Assembly: GCA_902766815.1 (NCBI GenBank)
Contig: CACXEZ010000129.1
Coordinates: 1-17,353 of the forward strand
Direction of reading: 5' to 3'
DNA from: an uncultured Erysipelotrichaceae bacterium
Lineage (GTDB): Bacteria; Bacillota_I; Bacilli_A; RF39; UBA660
Length of the DNA: 17,353 bases
The notes under the pieces are model-generated. The model was not told the DNA's origin. It worked only from the letters and a program-made list of their open reading frames with translations, and did not search any database. The translations under genes and the position numbers were made by a program. This document shows positions 6,524 to 13,538 of this stretch, piece by piece; the first letter of the stretch is position 1; each line of letters starts with the position of its first letter.

Positions 6524-7726
6524 TCAGGATAAAAAGTCAATTCTCATGATGTCATTTGGATATACTTTATGGTCTAGTTTGAATTTTATAGTTTCTTCGG
6601 GATGTCTTGCTACTTCTAGGGGTTCTCCTTTTTCATTGTAAATCTCTGGTACTGTAAAGGAGAATGTTTCTATGTTTGGTCCAAACATTTCTACGGTATC
6701 TCCTGGTTTGAAATAGTTTCTTTGAGTTAGGGTTACTTCTTTGGTGGTGTCATTATAAGCTAAGACAAGTCCTAAAAAATCTTGATTTGAATTTTCTTGT
6801 CTTCCTGTAAAGTATTGTCCTTCTACTCCTGGGATACCATGAAAAAATTGAGAAGTACTTTCACGATTAGCTACTCTATTTAGGATTTTTTCATAATATT
6901 TTATTTTTTCATCTGTCAGTTTATTTTCATAATATAAATCTATAGCTTCTCTATAGGTACTAATTACAGTAGCAATATAATAATTACTACGCATTCTTCC
7001 TTCTACTTTTAAAGAGGTAATACCTATATCAATCATTTCTTTTAGATTAGTAATTAAAGATAAGTCTTTGGTAGATAGACTAAAAGGAATATCTGTATCG
7101 ATTTTTTCTCCATCTTCATACAAGTCAAAACACCATCTACAAATTTGAGCACACGCTCCACGATTGGCATCACGATTAGTAAAATAGTTAGATAGTACAC
7201 ATCTACCTGAGAATGAAGAACACATAGCACCGTGTAAAAAACATTCTATTTCTATTCCAGTCTTATCAATGATCTCTTTGATATTTTCTTTACTTGATTC
7301 TCTTGCTAATACTACTCTTTCTACTCCTTCACTCTTTAAGAAAGATACAGCTTCAATGTTAGATGTAGATAATTGGGTAGATATATGAATTGGTATATTA
7401 ATGCTGTTTTCTTTTATTACATCTACCATAAGCAAATCAGATACTATGATAGCATCTACTTGAATACTACTTAAGAATTTTAAATATGTTATCAAATCTT
7501 TCATATCTTCATTATGAAAAGTGATATTTACGGTTACATATACTTTTTTGTTTAGGTTATGAGCATAATTAATTGCTTCCTTTAAATCATCTTCAGTAAA
7601 GTTTTTAGCGTTTGCTCTCATGCCATATTTTGTTCCTGCTATATAAATAGCATCGGCTCCATATAGGCAGGCAATTTTTAGTCTTTCTAAATTGCCTGCT
7701 GGAGCTAATAATTCTATTTTATTCAT
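6524..7726 (-). CDS. trhP2: tRNA hydroxylation protein TrhP2 (peptidase U32 family, YrrO-like)
   Basis: This 400-residue protein has the U32 pattern throughout: IELLAPAGNLERLKIACLYG at the start, YGMRANAKNF at 34-43, STQLSTSN at 116-123, and the iron-sulfur cysteine cluster C169, C176, C192, C196 in HGAMCSSFSGRC and NRGACAQICR. The C-terminal part has the beta domain expected of long U32 proteins. Despite the family name these are not proven peptidases here. TrhP proteins are needed, with prephenate, to hydroxylate wobble uridine 34 of tRNA to ho5U. The gene overlaps trhP1 by 8 bases. This pairing, with a YrrM-type methyltransferase upstream, matches the yrrM-yrrN-yrrO order of Bacillus subtilis. 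Confidence 0.88.
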   Translation of the reverse strand: MNKIELLAPAGNLERLKIACLYGADAIYIAGTKYGMRANAKNFTEDDLKEAINYAHNLNKKVYVTVNITFHNEDMKDLITYLKFLSSIQVDAIIVSDLLMVDVIKENSINIPIHISTQLSTSNIEAVSFLKSEGVERVVLARESSKENIKEIIDKTGIEIECFLHGAMCSSFSGRCVLSNYFTNRDANRGACAQICRWCFDLYEDGEKIDTDIPFSLSTKDLSLITNLKEMIDIGITSLKVEGRMRSNYYIATVISTYREAIDLYYENKLTDEKIKYYEKILNRVANRESTSQFFHGIPGVEGQYFTGRQENSNQDFLGLVLAYNDTTKEVTLTQRNYFKPGDTVEMFGPNIETFSFTVPEIYNEKGEPLEVARHPEETIKFKLDHKVYPNDIMRIDFLS

Positions 7727-8537
7727 AATCTTCCACCTTATATACAGTTTTCTTTTCTAAAAATCCTTTGTAGTACTCTTTTTCATCTTTATCTTTGTTA
7801 ATATATTGATTTAGTACTTTTATAAATTCTTTAGTACTTATATGATTTGAATTTACTATGATATAATCTATATTTAGATTATCTATTTCATTAATCAAAT
7901 TGATAGGTTCTTTGGTATAGATAGTAGTTCCTTCTTTTTCTTCTTCGATAATGTATGAGTCATTTTTTTCTTTTATAAGATATGGAACATCTTTCTTTTC
8001 TTTATTTAAATAAGTTAAATAATTGGTTATTAGATATCTTCTTGAATAAAATATTGGTAAGTATCCATAACATATCATCATTAAAGATTGATATTTACTA
8101 ATTTCATTAATTTCTGATATGGTAATATCATTAGTAATGACTGAATAATTTACCCCTCTTTTTTTATAAAAAAGATTGGTAGAGGTACTGGCATTTAGAT
8201 GATCTTGAAATATTACTAATTCCATATTTAAGTTAAGTCTTTTACAAATATTTAATACAGATAAATCGTAAAAAAGAACTTTACTTATTTTTAAATTATT
8301 TAATTTTTTTAGCGTTTCTTCTAATAGGAGTAAGTCTTTGTTCATCATAATCTTATTAATAGAGATACATATTTCTTTATCTGTTTTATCTTTTATTTGT
8401 TTTATATCACTTATATTAAAGTAACAGGTACTATTTACGGATAGGTTTTCTATAGGAAGAATAAGTCCATCTATAGGGGTATTTAAATAGGTATCTATTA
8501 TTTCTTTATTATTTGGAATTACTAATATTTTCTTCAT
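7719..8537 (-). CDS. trhP1: TrhP1-like short U32 protein (YrrN-like)
   Basis: This 272-residue protein has the U32 barrel outline: LILPIENLSV near the start, ISINKIMMN at 58-66, and YGYLPIFYSRRYLITNYL in the second half, where the long paralogue has its cysteine cluster. It has none of the iron-sulfur cysteines, as expected for the short member of the TrhP1/TrhP2 pair. It should act with TrhP2 in ho5U34 formation on tRNA; whether it contributes substrate or tRNA binding is not known to me. It is 5 bases from the metallopeptidase gene upstream and overlaps trhP2 by 8 bases, so all are one transcript. The sequence is divergent, so the call rests partly on position. Confidence 0.75.
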   Translation of the reverse strand: MKKILVIPNNKEIIDTYLNTPIDGLILPIENLSVNSTCYFNISDIKQIKDKTDKEICISINKIMMNKDLLLLEETLKKLNNLKISKVLFYDLSVLNICKRLNLNMELVIFQDHLNASTSTNLFYKKRGVNYSVITNDITISEINEISKYQSLMMICYGYLPIFYSRRYLITNYLTYLNKEKKDVPYLIKEKNDSYIIEEEKEGTTIYTKEPINLINEIDNLNIDYIIVNSNHISTKEFIKVLNQYINKDKDEKEYYKGFLEKKTVYKVEDYE

Positions 8538-8542
8538 CTTTA

Positions 8543-9565
8543 CTACACCAACTTTCTTATTAATTTTTTGTTATGATAATTTATATAGTCTAGATAATCT
8601 TTCTTACTTTCTAAATTTTTTATTAATATTTTTTTTATTTTATTATCAGATAAGTTATTTACTCTTCCTAAGATTATTATTCTTTTGATAATGTTATTTA
8701 ATATAGTTTCTTGAGTTTTATACCAATTATTATATAATTCTAAACTTTCTTTAACCTCATAGGGGGTATTTGTTTTTCTTAAATTAGATAATAATTCATT
8801 TTCTTGTTCGGCTTTTCTATATAATTTATTAATATCTTCTTGATGATAAGATAACCATTTTTGGAAGTATGATATTTCTGCCTCATTTTCTAAATATAAT
8901 TTATTTTCTTTTAATATTTCTGGAATTATTTCTTTTAATAAGATATATTCTTCAAAGATATCTGTTATATTAATATAATTACTTAGTTTATTTAATAATA
9001 AGTCTAATTTTATCACAATCTCATGATATTTTTTAAATTGGATATAAAATTTCGATGGATTATTTTTAAAGTAAGGGATTAGAATAGATAAATTATAAAT
9101 ATCTGTTAAGCATTCTATTACAAATACTTCAACTTGATAATCGGTATTACTTCTTTTCTTGTTGATACTTTTTAGGGTTAAATACTCGGTAATTCCTTCA
9201 TCTAGATTATCACCTATTTTTCTTACTTTACCTTCTAATTTTAAATAACCAGATATACCGATTTTCTTTTTATTAGAACTTGTTGTATGAAATAATTCAT
9301 GGTTGATAATACTTGGTTTTTTAGAATTTGTTTTATTTATATATACGGTATTTCTTTCAGGGATATATATTCCTACTGTACTTGTATCGTGTGCTATTTT
9401 TTTTAAATCTTTATCACTTATATTCTTAATTAATAATGTTTTTAAGTTTTTTAGAAAGATTTTATGACAACTTTTTGGGAAGAGTTCTAGAACATTCCAT
9501 ACTTCGTCTATATTTTCCTTGTATGGTGAATTATCGTAAATACCATATCTTTTTTCTTTTTTCAT
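8543..9565 (-). CDS. Putative zinc metallopeptidase (HExxH) of unknown role in the tRNA-modification operon
   Basis: The protein has about 340 residues. The zincin motif HELFH (residues 89-93 from the chosen start) is followed about 30 residues later by DEGITEYLT. This is the HExxH...E arrangement of gluzincin-type metallopeptidases, with the second glutamate as third zinc ligand. The rest is lysine-rich and helical, with no signal peptide or membrane segment, so it should be cytoplasmic. I chose the ATG at 9563-9565 because AAAGGGG is eight bases away; the ATG at 9571 would be only two bases away. It sits between trmR and trhP1, where B. subtilis has nothing. Its substrate is unknown, and a maturation or turnover role for an operon partner would be speculation. 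Confidence 0.75.
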   Translation of the reverse strand: MKKEKRYGIYDNSPYKENIDEVWNVLELFPKSCHKIFLKNLKTLLIKNISDKDLKKIAHDTSTVGIYIPERNTVYINKTNSKKPSIINHELFHTTSSNKKKIGISGYLKLEGKVRKIGDNLDEGITEYLTLKSINKKRSNTDYQVEVFVIECLTDIYNLSILIPYFKNNPSKFYIQFKKYHEIVIKLDLLLNKLSNYINITDIFEEYILLKEIIPEILKENKLYLENEAEISYFQKWLSYHQEDINKLYRKAEQENELLSNLRKTNTPYEVKESLELYNNWYKTQETILNNIIKRIIILGRVNNLSDNKIKKILIKNLESKKDYLDYINYHNKKLIRKLV

Positions 9566-9586
9566 AACCATTGCCCCTTTAATTAT

Positions 9587-10159
9587 TTATTTTCTTATAG
9601 ATATACTTATTTTATCTCCTACTGGTATATAGGTTGTTGTAAATTCTTCATTGTTATCTAGAAATTCTATAAAGTTTTTTATTTTCTTTACGATACCTCT
9701 TTGATTTTTGGTAAGTGCTAAGGATTCATTCTCTACTAGCCCGTGGAATGATAAGTTATCTGTGATAATGGTTCCATTTTGGGATAAGTTCTTTTTATAT
9801 CGATTAAAGAAATCAATACTATGTCCTTTGGATGCGTCGATAAAGATTAAATCAAATGTTTCGATTATGTTGGTTTCTAATGCATCACTAAAGATGACTT
9901 GAATTCTATCTTGTAAATTAAATTTTTGAATGTTTATCATTGCCTGTTCATATCTATCTTTATCTTTTTCTATAGTAGTAATTTTAATTTCATCATTTAC
10001 ATGAGCCATTCTGATAGCCGAGTATCCTATAGCGGTACCTATTTCTAGAATGTTTTTTATATTATGTTCTTTTATATAGTTACATAGATAATCTATTCCA
10101 TCTGGTAACATGATAGGTACTTTATTAATTTCTGCATACTCTTCTATTTCACTTAACAT
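9587..10159 (-). CDS. trmR: tRNA 5-hydroxyuridine methyltransferase TrmR (YrrM-like O-methyltransferase)
   Basis: This 190-residue Rossmann-fold SAM-dependent methyltransferase belongs to the catechol-O-methyltransferase-like group. Motif I is ILEIGTAIGYSAIRMA (37-52), TTIEKD follows as the acidic ribose-binding loop, FDLIFIDASKG is the metal-site aspartate region, and TDNLSFHG marks the substrate side. In Bacillus this protein methylates ho5U34 in tRNA to mo5U34, and both TrhP genes lie downstream in the same operon. That context is the main reason for preferring TrmR over a generic methyltransferase. The length is slightly short compared with the usual 210-220 residues. The start overlaps the end of map by 7 bases. 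Confidence 0.85.
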   Translation of the reverse strand: MLSEIEEYAEINKVPIMLPDGIDYLCNYIKEHNIKNILEIGTAIGYSAIRMAHVNDEIKITTIEKDKDRYEQAMINIQKFNLQDRIQVIFSDALETNIIETFDLIFIDASKGHSIDFFNRYKKNLSQNGTIITDNLSFHGLVENESLALTKNQRGIVKKIKNFIEFLDNNEEFTTTYIPVGDKISISIRK

Positions 10160-10923
10160 TTTTCATCATCCTCATCTAGTCTTGGTGTTAAGATTTCATA
10201 GCCATCTTTTGTTACTAAGACTGTATGTTCATAATGGGCTGCAGGTTTTCCATCTTGTGTTACGATGGTCCAATCATCATCTAAAATACCTACAGCAGCA
10301 CTTCCTAAATTTAACATTGGTTCTATACAAATAACCATTCCTTCTTTCAGGATAGGTCCTGTTCCACGTCGGCCATAATTTGGCACATCAGGTTCTTCGT
10401 GCATTTCTGTTCCTATTCCATGTCCAACAAGTTCTTTTACGACTCCAAGTTGATGTTTTTTAGCATATGTTTCTATGGCATTAGAGACATCACCAATACG
10501 AGCTCCTGGACGAACTTGTTCTACTCCAACGTATAAAGCATTCTTGGTATGTTCCATTAGATATTTTTTCTTATCATTGATGGTACCAACAGCATAAGTC
10601 CATGCAGCATCTCCTTGATAACCATGATAACCTATCACCATATCTATCGTAATGATATCACCATTCTTTAGTTTTCGTGTTCCTGGAATTCCATGAACTA
10701 CTTCATCATTAATACTAGTACAAAGTGTTGCTGGAAATCCTTCATATCCTTTACAAGTAGGAATTCCACCTTTACTTCTTATAAATTCTTCTGCTAAAGT
10801 ATCTAATTCCTTAGTGGTAATTCCTGGTTTAATAAATGGTTTTAAATATTTATGAGTTTGGGATACTAAATATCCAGCTTTTCTCATTAATTCTATTTCA
10901 CTCTTGCTTTTAATTGTAATCAA
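10153..10923 (-). CDS. map: Methionine aminopeptidase type I
   Basis: It removes the initiator methionine from new proteins. I chose the TTG at 10921-10923 as start: it follows GGAAGTGAT closely and gives the family's usual N-terminus (MITIKSKSEIELMRKAG). A further TTG 15 bases upstream would add five residues but has no room for a ribosome binding site. The 256-residue protein has all five metal ligands: D94 and D105 (in TIDMVIGYHGYQGDAAWTY), H168 (GHGIG), E201 (CIEPM) and E232 (HYEHTV), plus substrate-site H77. No N-terminal zinc-binding extension is present. It is the first gene of the operon with trmR, the metallopeptidase and trhP1/trhP2. The link to tRNA modification appears to be positional. 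Confidence 0.95.
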   Translation of the reverse strand: MITIKSKSEIELMRKAGYLVSQTHKYLKPFIKPGITTKELDTLAEEFIRSKGGIPTCKGYEGFPATLCTSINDEVVHGIPGTRKLKNGDIITIDMVIGYHGYQGDAAWTYAVGTINDKKKYLMEHTKNALYVGVEQVRPGARIGDVSNAIETYAKKHQLGVVKELVGHGIGTEMHEEPDVPNYGRRGTGPILKEGMVICIEPMLNLGSAAVGILDDDWTIVTQDGKPAAHYEHTVLVTKDGYEILTPRLDEDDEKC

Positions 10924-10946
10924 ATTAATCACTTCCAAACACTGAT

Positions 10947-10975
10947 ATTATAGCATTTTAGAAACAACTTGTAAA
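10947..10975 (-). promoter_or_regulatory. Extended -10 promoter of the map-trmR-trhP operon
   Basis: TTTACA (10970-10975), 17 bases, then TATAAT (10947-10952) preceded by TGC, giving TGCTATAAT on the minus strand. The predicted start is about 17-20 bases before the TTG of map, so the leader is short. Confidence 0.75.
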
Positions 10976-11056
10976 TTAGCCTTAGTAAATATTTTCTTAA
11001 AATGATCATAAAATAATAAAAATATGATATTATGTGTGTAGCAAAGAGATTTTTTG

Positions 11057-11146
11057 CTATTTTAGAAGTAAAATGATTACAACTAGGAATAGTTGTAATA
11101 TTATAATAAATTGAGATAGTTTTCTTTTTGTCATAAATATTACCAT
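11057..11146 (-). CDS. Possible 29-residue single-span membrane peptide
   Basis: A minus-strand frame ends with TAG at 11057-11059. It can start at 11182 (41 residues), 11146 (29 residues) or 11134 (25 residues, MTKRKLSQF). All versions share a positively charged segment (TKRK) followed by an unbroken hydrophobic helix, FIIILQLFLVVIILLL. This is the typical layout of a tiny inner-membrane peptide with positive-inside orientation. Ribosome binding sites are weak at all three starts. No family is recognised, and such frames also occur by chance in AT-rich DNA, so confidence is low. Confidence 0.3.
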   Translation of the reverse strand: MVIFMTKRKLSQFIIILQLFLVVIILLLK

Positions 11147-11189
11147 CTTTCTACTATCAGTTGATATAGAAAGGGAAAGCATCTGATTT

Positions 11190-11211
11190 AAAAAATGTAT
11201 CCAAACACATT
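11190..11211 (-). terminator. Weak terminator behind ung
   Basis: Seven-pair stem with one G-U pair (arms 11194-11200 and 11205-11211), four-base loop, followed on the minus strand by a run of U (11190-11195, two shared with the stem). It lies about 20 bases after the ung stop. Confidence 0.5.
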
Positions 11212-11228
11212 ATATTAAGTTCTATTTC

Positions 11229-11900
11229 TTAATAAACTCGCCAATCTATTTCTTTTATGTTATTTTTCTTTAGAAAGTTGTTTGCCTTGGAAAATGGCTT
11301 TGAACCAAAGAAACCATGATGGGCTGAGAATGGTGATGGATGGGTTGATTCAATTATATAATGTTTAGGATTGGTGATATAAGCTTTTTTGCTTCTTGCA
11401 AAGTTTCCCCACAGGATAAATACTACTGGAGTATCTTTATCGTTTATTTTTTTGATGATGGCGTCTGTAAAGTTTTGCCAACCTACATCTTTGTGAGATG
11501 CTGCTTTATCTTTTTCTACAGTGAGTACAGCATTTAGTAGTAATACACCTTCTTTAGCCCAACATTCTAGATTACCAACGTTTGCGATCGGAATTTTTAA
11601 ATCATCATATAACTCTTTATAAATATTTTGAAGTGATGGTGGTAGTTTTATTCCATTTGATACGGCAAAGGCTAAGCCGTTTGCTTCATGATCCCCATGA
11701 TATGGATCTTGACCTAATATTACTACTTTTACATCATTATAGTCTGTTAAATTTAGAGCTCTTAAAATTCTACTTTTTGGTGGGAATATTGTTTTTTCTC
11801 GGTACTCTTTATTGATGAAATCTACTATATTTTTAAAATACTCTTGTTGATACTCTTCTTGTAATATATTATCCCAGTTATTTCCTACTAATTTTATCAT
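11229..11900 (-). CDS. ung: Uracil-DNA glycosylase, family 1
   Basis: It cuts uracil from DNA to start base excision repair. The start is the ATG at 11898-11900, behind AGAGGTG. A GTG ten codons further up lacks a suitable site and would overlap the pilin gene. The 223-residue protein has the water-activating loop GQDPYH (63-68, catalytic D65), the uracil-recognition LLLNAVLTVE (120-129) and the DNA-intercalation loop HPSPFSAHHG (187-196). All match family 1 and the length is normal. It lies 14 bases after the prepilin-like gene and is probably co-transcribed with it. No functional link between the two is evident. Confidence 0.96.
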   Translation of the reverse strand: MIKLVGNNWDNILQEEYQQEYFKNIVDFINKEYREKTIFPPKSRILRALNLTDYNDVKVVILGQDPYHGDHEANGLAFAVSNGIKLPPSLQNIYKELYDDLKIPIANVGNLECWAKEGVLLLNAVLTVEKDKAASHKDVGWQNFTDAIIKKINDKDTPVVFILWGNFARSKKAYITNPKHYIIESTHPSPFSAHHGFFGSKPFSKANNFLKKNNIKEIDWRVY

Positions 11901-11914
11901 ATTACACCTCTTTT

Positions 11915-12364
11915 CTAATAGTTTGGACACTTATTATTTGTACTGATATTTGTAATGGTGTAAGATACTGTATCATCGATATCTGTTGTTTTCGTTATGG
12001 TGATCTGGCAATCTCCTATATCATCACCTGTTTTGGGATTTATTAATATTTTTTCTCCATTTTTACCTGTTCCTGTTAAAAAACCGTTGGTTACTAGAGA
12101 TTGCAGATGAACGGTTATTTTATTGTTTGTTATAAGAATTTTTTCATTATAATCATATAAATCATTTCCTGTAAATTCTATTTCTTCATATAATTCTTGT
12201 GATGCGGTTTTGATATTTTCTATCATTGCCTTTTCACTTACTGATTTGCTGGTATTAATAGAACTTAATACATTAGGTATTGCTATTCCTGCTATTAGGG
12301 CAATCATGGCAATAACGACTAGTACTTCAATTAGAGTAAATCCTTTATTATTTAATCTCTTCAT
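11915..12364 (-). CDS. Type IV prepilin-like protein (class III signal peptide)
   Basis: This 149-residue protein starts MKRLNNKG^FTLIEVLVVIAM. It has a short basic leader, prepilin peptidase cleavage expected between G8 and F9, glutamate at mature position 5, and a hydrophobic N-terminal helix running to about residue 33. The C-terminal globular part (TGNDLYDYNEK, then GTGKNGEKILINPKTGDDIG) ends with a cysteine pair (DCQITI and NNKCPNY) that could close a disulfide loop as in pilins and pseudopilins. No assembly ATPase, membrane platform or prepilin peptidase gene lies in this window, so those must be elsewhere. A competence-type or general pseudopilus is possible. GGTGAT stands before the ATG; ung follows 14 bases behind. 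Confidence 0.88.
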   Translation of the reverse strand: MKRLNNKGFTLIEVLVVIAMIALIAGIAIPNVLSSINTSKSVSEKAMIENIKTASQELYEEIEFTGNDLYDYNEKILITNNKITVHLQSLVTNGFLTGTGKNGEKILINPKTGDDIGDCQITITKTTDIDDTVSYTITNISTNNKCPNY

Positions 12365-12379
12365 TTTATCACCAAGATA

Positions 12380-12408
12380 ATTATATAAAAAAAAAGTATT
12401 CTATGCAA
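12380..12408 (-). promoter_or_regulatory. Candidate promoter of the pilin-ung unit, nested in the preceding terminator
   Basis: A perfect TATAAT (12380-12385) lies 17 bases after TTGCAT (12403-12408) on the minus strand. The -35 is weak (first three bases match). It sits in the loop of the ylmC terminator, and the spacer is the terminator's 3' arm and U run. Confidence 0.45.
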
Positions 12409-12421
12409 GTAGAACACTTTT
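12387..12421 (-). terminator. Intrinsic terminator of the hisS-sigG-ylmC unit
   Basis: Eleven-base arms (12392-12402 and 12411-12421) pair completely in minus-strand RNA with one G-U pair. An 8-base loop separates them and a run of nine U follows (12387-12395). It begins 10 bases after the ylmC stop. Confidence 0.85.
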
Positions 12422-12431
12422 AAAATTGTTA

Positions 12432-12677
12432 TTAACTGGCAAATTCTTTGTTTCTATTTACTAAAATGATATCATCTCCGATTTTAACGATTTGCCTCCA
12501 ATCTAAGTCAACATCTTCTTTGGTGTTGGCTAGAAATTTTCTGCTGCCTTTTCTTTCTTCTAAAATTAATTTAGATATAGTTCCATTTAAAGAAATAATA
12601 ACATCTATAATGGTACCTATTCTTTTTCCTGTAGAGATATCAATTACTTCTTTATTTTGTAAATCTGATAAATTCAT
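12432..12677 (-). CDS. ylmC: YlmC/YmxH-family PRC-barrel protein
   Basis: This 81-residue protein is one PRC-barrel domain: LQNKEVIDISTGKRIGTIID opens the barrel, and VDLDWRQIVKIGDDIILVN closes it. The family is conserved in spore formers and often called sporulation protein YlmC/YmxH. Its biochemical role is not established. It sits 35 bases behind sigG; in B. subtilis too a ylmC gene is found in the sigG neighbourhood, which supports the assignment. It has a strong AGGGGG ribosome binding site and a terminator directly behind the gene. Confidence 0.85.
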   Translation of the reverse strand: MNLSDLQNKEVIDISTGKRIGTIIDVIISLNGTISKLILEERKGSRKFLANTKEDVDLDWRQIVKIGDDIILVNRNKEFAS

Positions 12678-12712
12678 GTTTCCCCCTACTTCTATTTTAT
12701 TCTATTTGTTAT

Positions 12713-13486
12713 TTAATGAATACTTTTCTTTAAAGTTTTTATAGCGTTTTTTTCGATTCTTGAGATTTGTGCTTGACTGATTCCTAATTCTCTTGCTATT
12801 TCCATTTGCGTTTTTCCTATTAAAAATCTGTCTTCTAAGATTTGTCTTTCTCTTTGTTTTAATCCTTTCATGGCTTTATCTAAGGCTAGTTTATAATCTA
12901 GATCATATTCCTCTTTTTTGTTACTAATTTGATCGAATAAATATATTGTATCTCCTCCATCATTATAGATTGGCTCATACATACTCATAGGTTCTCTTAA
13001 TGACTCTATTGCATTACTTATTTCATATTCCGTTACTCCTAAGATATCAGCTATTTCTTTATCCGTTGGTTCTATTCCTTTACTTGTTATAAGTTCATTT
13101 TTTATTTTTAAGGTTTTGTAAGCTAAGTCTTTGATGCTTCTACTAATACGAAGTGTTGAGTTATCCCTTAAGTAACGTTTAATTTCTCCTAATATCATGG
13201 GACAAGCATAGGTGGATAGTTTGACATCGTATGAGGTGTCAAAATTATCGATTGCTTTTACTAACCCTAAGCATCCTACTTGGAATAGATCATCTAAATT
13301 ATCTGTTTTACCTGCAAATTTTTTTAGGGTTGATAGAACAAGTTTTAAGTTACCATTAATTAGATCATCTCTGGCTTTTTCATCACCTGATTTCATTTTT
13401 TCAAACAACTCTTTAGTTTCTTCAGTAGATAATACTTTCATATTCGCAGTATTCACGCCACAGATTTCTACTTTATGACGTGACAT
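12713..13486 (-). CDS. sigG: Forespore-specific RNA polymerase sigma factor SigG
   Basis: SigG switches on late forespore genes after engulfment. The 257-residue protein opens with the SigG-specific N-terminus MSRHKVEICGVNT. Region 2 (about 35-108) has DNLDDLFQVGCLGLVKAIDN for core binding and STYACPMILGEIKRYLRD for -10 recognition. Region 3 spans about 115-165. Region 4 (about 200-257) ends with the helix-turn-helix TQMEIARELGISQAQISRIE (226-245). Length and order are normal. It lies 52 bases behind hisS, without room for a conventional promoter plus leader. The gap is filled by a hairpin that contains the ribosome binding site (AAAGGAG, seven bases before ATG) and a candidate SigG-type promoter. 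ylmC follows. This gene shows that the organism is, or recently was, a spore former. Confidence 0.96.
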   Translation of the reverse strand: MSRHKVEICGVNTANMKVLSTEETKELFEKMKSGDEKARDDLINGNLKLVLSTLKKFAGKTDNLDDLFQVGCLGLVKAIDNFDTSYDVKLSTYACPMILGEIKRYLRDNSTLRISRSIKDLAYKTLKIKNELITSKGIEPTDKEIADILGVTEYEISNAIESLREPMSMYEPIYNDGGDTIYLFDQISNKKEEYDLDYKLALDKAMKGLKQRERQILEDRFLIGKTQMEIARELGISQAQISRIEKNAIKTLKKSIH

Positions 13487-13532
13487 AAAAAATCTCCTTT
13501 CAACCTGATTATGGATTGAAAAGAGATTTTTT
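13487..13532 (-). promoter_or_regulatory. Hairpin burying the sigG ribosome binding site (hisS-sigG junction)
   Basis: Arms 13487-13503 and 13516-13532 pair over 17 positions in minus-strand RNA (16 Watson-Crick, one G-U) with a 12-base loop. The 3' arm holds the whole AAAGGAG of sigG and ends one step before its ATG. A transcript read through from hisS should therefore have its sigG site blocked. The U6 at the foot could also act as a terminator for hisS. Confidence 0.8.
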
Positions 13533-13536
13533 ATAC
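13506..13536 (-). promoter_or_regulatory. Candidate SigG/SigF-type promoter for sigG
   Basis: On the minus strand GTATA (13532-13536), an 18-base spacer and CATAATC (13507-13513) resemble, as I recall it, the B. subtilis SigG consensus (gHATr, about 18 bases, CATWHTA), with one mismatch at the last -10 base. The -10 lies in the hairpin loop, so a transcript from here would begin near 13500 and lack the 5' arm that blocks the ribosome binding site. Confidence 0.45.
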
Positions 13537-13538
13537 AA

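Larger units (their letters stand above)
10976..11228. other. Intergenic stretch between map promoter and uracil-DNA glycosylase
   Basis: It contains the glycosylase terminator (11190-11211), a possible small membrane-peptide gene (11057-11146) and a hairpin overlapping that gene's stop codon: 7-bp arms TAGCAAA/TTTGCTA at 11039-11045 and 11053-11059. The hairpin has no U run behind it on the minus strand. No tRNA, riboswitch or other RNA gene was recognised. Confidence 0.4.

Noticed and set aside
11076..11099. Perfect 10-bp hairpin ATTACAACTA/TAGTTGTAAT as a terminator or RNA gene
   Set aside because: No U run on either strand, and it lies within the reading frame of the possible membrane peptide. 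It may be chance or coding constraint.
320..13478. Plus-strand open frames of 64-98 codons opposite real genes
   Set aside because: All lie antisense within well-supported minus-strand genes, have no ribosome binding sites and give low-complexity protein.
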